A stretch of DNA of 9,053 nt from an uncultured bacterium (GTDB lineage: Bacteria > Cyanobacteriota > Vampirovibrionia > Gastranaerophilales > Gastranaerophilaceae): assembly GCA_900551915.1 (NCBI GenBank), contig URXT01000056.1:1-9053 (forward strand), written 5' to 3'. Within the stretch, counting starts at the first letter, position 1. Each line of letters opens with the position of its first letter. The position numbers and the translations under genes were made by a program. The notes under the pieces were generated by a model. That model was not told where the DNA came from and did not search any database. It saw only the letters and a list, made by a program, of their open reading frames with translations. Of this stretch, positions 6,702 to 9,053 are shown one piece after another.

Positions 6702-6738
6702 ATTATTATTGATTAAGGAATAGTAAAGAGGTAGAAAT

Positions 6739-8211
6739 ATGGCAATAAACACCCCTAAACAGACATCGCATTTGAAAAGAGAAATTTTGGTAAGACTTAT
6801 CAAATCCTTTTTAAGTGATAATTTTGAAGAAAACACAAGATTAATCCCCTACGATATGCGCCCGAAAGGCCACGAAGTTCCTTACAGATGCTGTATCTAT
6901 AAAGAACGCGCAATTTTGCGTGACAGAGCAGTGGCAGGACTCGGACATTCAATTGAAGAAACTGATGACAGCGAACTTCTTTCAACTTTGGCTGAAAAAG
7001 CTCTTGAAAGAAAAGCTCCGGATGAAAAACCTTTGACTGTTTTAACAACAGCTTGCAAAGGCTGCGTTCCGGCAAGAATTTATGTAACTGATTTGTGCCA
7101 GGGCTGCGTTGCGCGTCCCTGCGTAAATACCTGTAAATTCGGAGCAATCAGCGTAATAAACGGCAAATCCGTAATTGACCCGGCAAAATGTAAAAACTGC
7201 GGAATGTGCGCTCAGGTTTGCCCTTATCAGGCAATCCAGAAAATCATTGTTCCGTGTGAAAACGCTTGTCCTGTCGGCGCAATTGCTAAAGGTGAAGACG
7301 GTCATGCAAAAATAGATTTTGAAAAATGTATTTCCTGCGGCAAATGCGTTTCAGCCTGCCCGTTCGGAGCAGTTCATGAAAAAAGCCAGATTATTGATGT
7401 TCTTAAAAACATCAAAGCAGGCAAAAAAGTTATCGCAATGGTTGCGCCTGCCATTATGGGACAGCTTCCGTGCACGCCTCAGCAGTTGAAAGAAGCCATT
7501 ATGGAACTCGGCTTTGCTGATGTTTATGAAGTTGCGCAGGGCGCTGACATTACAACAAAAACCGAAGCCGCTGAATTTGTTGAAAGACTTGAACACGGTG
7601 CAGAATTTATGACAACCTCCTGCTGTGCAGGTTACAACGAGCTTGTAGACAAACATATTCCGGAGATGAAACCTTTCCGTTCAGATACAAAAACTCCGCT
7701 TTATTATACTGCTGAAATCGTGAAAAAAGAAGTTCCGGATGCAATTACTGTATTTTTCAGCCCCTGCGTTGCAAAACGCCGCGAAGCACTTCAAAATCCG
7801 AACGTTGACTACGTTTTGAACTATGAAGAAGTCGGCGCATGGTTTATTGCACTTGGAATTCAGGTTGCAGAATGCGGCGAAAGTAAATTTAAAACAGAAG
7901 CCTCTGCCGAAGCAAGAAATTATGCTGTAACCGGCGGAGTTGCAAAAGCAGTTCAAACTCTTCTGCCTGAAGAAATCCCGGCACATCCTGTTATAATTGA
8001 TGGATTGAATAAGCAATCAATCAGAGACTTGAAGAAATATGCTAAAAATGGTATGTGCGAACTTGGCAACCTGATTGAAGTAATGGCCTGCACAGGCGGC
8101 TGCTTAGGCGGAAACGCAACTGTAAATGCATACAAACCGGCATTAAAGCAGTTGACAAATTACGTAAACGCAAGCGAATCGCTTAAACCGGCAGAAACAG
8201 TAGGACAATAA
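6739..8211 (+). CDS. Group B [FeFe] hydrogenase
   Basis: A 490-residue cytoplasmic enzyme expected to catalyse reversible H2 formation from protons and reduced ferredoxin. An N-terminal region with R-C-C-I-Y-K-E-R (Cys51/52) is, as I recall, typical of group B. A cysteine-rich region follows: Cys106/109, Cys120/123/128/132, Cys151/154/157/161, Cys173/177 and Cys197/200/203/207, enough for three or four [4Fe-4S] clusters. The H-cluster motifs are L1 T-T-S-C-C-A-G-Y (Cys295 and Cys296), L2 S-P-C-V-A-K (Cys343) and L3 M-A-C-T-G-G-C (Cys451, Cys455). Cys295 is the proton-transfer cysteine missing in the upstream HydS-like protein, so this is the likely catalyst. Ala297-Gly298 replaces the Pro of group A L1 (T-S-C-C-P). 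It has its own promoter and terminator and needs the HydE/F/G maturases, which are not seen here. Electron donor and physiological direction are inference. Confidence 0.92.
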   Translation: MAINTPKQTSHLKREILVRLIKSFLSDNFEENTRLIPYDMRPKGHEVPYRCCIYKERAILRDRAVAGLGHSIEETDDSELLSTLAEKALERKAPDEKPLTVLTTACKGCVPARIYVTDLCQGCVARPCVNTCKFGAISVINGKSVIDPAKCKNCGMCAQVCPYQAIQKIIVPCENACPVGAIAKGEDGHAKIDFEKCISCGKCVSACPFGAVHEKSQIIDVLKNIKAGKKVIAMVAPAIMGQLPCTPQQLKEAIMELGFADVYEVAQGADITTKTEAAEFVERLEHGAEFMTTSCCAGYNELVDKHIPEMKPFRSDTKTPLYYTAEIVKKEVPDAITVFFSPCVAKRREALQNPNVDYVLNYEEVGAWFIALGIQVAECGESKFKTEASAEARNYAVTGGVAKAVQTLLPEEIPAHPVIIDGLNKQSIRDLKKYAKNGMCELGNLIEVMACTGGCLGGNATVNAYKPALKQLTNYVNASESLKPAETVGQ

Positions 8212-8220
8212 AACAATAAC

Positions 8221-8253
8221 AAAAAGGTCTCAATTTTATTTGAGACCTTTTTT
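8221..8253. terminator. Bidirectional terminator between convergent genes
   Basis: GGTCTCAA (8226-8233) pairs with TTGAGACC (8240-8247) over a six-base loop. It is flanked by AAAAA on the left and TTTTTT on the right, so it can stop transcription from both sides. It lies ten bases after the hydrogenase stop and five bases from the stop codon of the minus-strand prepilin gene. Confidence 0.92.
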
Positions 8254-8257
8254 GTTG

Positions 8258-9028
8258 CTATTTGCATTTAGTTTTGCCATTCCAACTCAGGTCATCACAG
8301 CGCAGATAATCCATGTTTTCATGTGCCAGAACCCAAGCCGTACAGGCACCTGTTGGAACTTCATAATATCGTTTACCCAAACACTGACTATCAAAAGAAT
8401 GTACCCATATCGTATCAACTGCTCGTCCCCTCGGAGCTATGCCGTCTTTGTATATATTAAAAACAAAATAATCACGTCCATCAACGTTTGGTTTCCTTAC
8501 GGAATTAATATCAACAGTAATCGAACCACAATTGCCGTTGTAAGCGCTGCCACCAGTCAACTTTGCAGTACACCACAAACTTGGGTGTCCATCGCCATTA
8601 TGTGCATCAAATGTAACTGCTGTTCCATTTATCATAACAAAAGAACGGGCTTGATGTGTTTGCCATTTTGTATCATTAAATCTGTTTGAATATTCTTTTG
8701 CAAAACAGGTGTCTTTGCCAGAATAACTGCTGCGTACTTCACAACTTCTGATTATCTTAATGTATTTGCTGATTGTATTGTAAATAGTCTCAGTGCATAG
8801 CTCATAACTTGATTCTGCTGGGCACCAGCCGTCAATAGTTCCGTTTTCTTCAACAGCCATTGCAAAGGCCTGAGAGAGAAGTGAATAGGTTTGTTTTAGC
8901 TGTGTGATAGTAACTTTTTCCTGATATCTGCCAATAAGTGATGGTAAAGTCATAGCGGCAACAATGCCAATGATACTAAGGGTTATAAGAACTTCGGCAA
9001 GGGTGAAAGCTGCTTTGTCTTTAGTCAT
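8258..9028 (-). CDS. Type IV pilin-like (pseudopilin) protein with N-methylation leader
   Basis: This 256-residue protein starts with a short charged leader, then A-F-T-L-A-E-V-L-I-T-L. Prepilin peptidase should cut between Ala7 and Phe8, leaving Glu12 at position +5. The hydrophobic helix runs over about residues 8-30 and would anchor the subunit in the membrane and pack it into a pilus or secretion pseudopilus. The globular part has many cysteines, probably disulfide-bonded. A D-I-N-S-V-R-K-P-N-V-D-G-R-D segment resembles the Asp/Gly loop of calcium-binding pseudopilins. No clear ribosome site precedes the ATG at 9026-9028, and the frame stays open to the window edge, so the real start may lie further upstream. 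Such genes are often numerous in Gastranaerophilales. Whether it is a pilus, competence or type II secretion subunit cannot be told. No assembly genes are present here. Confidence 0.88.
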   Translation of the reverse strand: MTKDKAAFTLAEVLITLSIIGIVAAMTLPSLIGRYQEKVTITQLKQTYSLLSQAFAMAVEENGTIDGWCPAESSYELCTETIYNTISKYIKIIRSCEVRSSYSGKDTCFAKEYSNRFNDTKWQTHQARSFVMINGTAVTFDAHNGDGHPSLWCTAKLTGGSAYNGNCGSITVDINSVRKPNVDGRDYFVFNIYKDGIAPRGRAVDTIWVHSFDSQCLGKRYYEVPTGACTAWVLAHENMDYLRCDDLSWNGKTKCK

Positions 9029-9030
9029 TC

Positions 9031-9043
9031 CGAACTTGGTTCG
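9031..9043. other. Small palindrome just upstream of the prepilin start
   Basis: CGAAC-TTG-GTTCG is a five-base stem with a three-base loop, two bases upstream of the assigned prepilin ATG on the minus strand, where a ribosome site would be expected. It may be an operator or a translation-blocking hairpin. If the gene really starts further upstream, it is simply coding sequence. It is short enough to be chance. Confidence 0.25.
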
Positions 9044-9053
9044 AAATCTCTTG

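Noticed and set aside
6739..8211. Catalytic subunit of an NADH-linked bifurcating hydrogenase (HydA, group A3)
   Set aside because: The N-terminal domain order and the T-S-C-C-A-G L1 motif differ from HydA, and no NuoF-like flavoprotein gene is next to it.
8240..8689. Plus-strand reading frame of 149 codons
   Set aside because: It lies opposite the prepilin gene, starts inside the terminator loop and has no ribosome site or recognisable domain.

Overview
The window probably comes from a fermentative, anaerobic, gut-type bacterium. My best guess is a non-photosynthetic relative of the cyanobacteria (Vampirovibrionia/Melainabacteria, order Gastranaerophilales). The guess rests on two things. 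The minus-strand gene at the right end starts with an AFTLAEVLITL-type prepilin leader and carries a pseudopilin-like Asp/Gly loop, a style common in that group. The centre is an oxygen-sensitive [FeFe]-hydrogenase locus. Taxonomy is inference; there is no rRNA or marker gene.

Layout. (1) Bases 1-2453 hold the 3' part of a large, probably secreted, repeat-built beta-sandwich protein, closed by a hairpin terminator. (2) Bases 2454-2892 are a gene-poor spacer with three copies of a short interspersed repeat (core CATGCTCAGGATGACA) and an AT-rich promoter region. (3) Bases 2893-6624 form a probable operon: a thioredoxin-like [2Fe-2S] protein, a sensory-type [FeFe] hydrogenase with a PAS domain (HydS-like, group C), a SpoIIE/PP2C-type phosphatase, and a second thioredoxin-like [2Fe-2S] protein, ended by a strong terminator at 6633. 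(4) Bases 6739-8211 encode a group B [FeFe] hydrogenase behind its own good promoter. (5) A bidirectional terminator separates it from a convergent type IV pilin-like gene (8258-9028, minus strand).

How the genes may work together: HydS has lost the proton-transfer cysteine of catalytic hydrogenases (Ala138 instead) and carries PAS and helical output segments. It probably senses H2 or redox state and passes the signal to the phosphatase. The adjacent group B enzyme keeps that cysteine and is the likely catalyst. The two small ferredoxins may carry electrons. The H-cluster maturases HydE/F/G are not in the window.

The most unusual structure is a pair of about 115-120 bp miniature inverted-repeat elements, two diverged copies of one sequence in opposite orientation, placed exactly on either side of the phosphatase gene. 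The left copy sits between a perfect AAGGAGG at the end of hydS and the phosphatase start codon. It looks as if it split a ribosome binding site from its gene, and its hairpin could bring the two back together. The pair could also allow inversion of the phosphatase gene.
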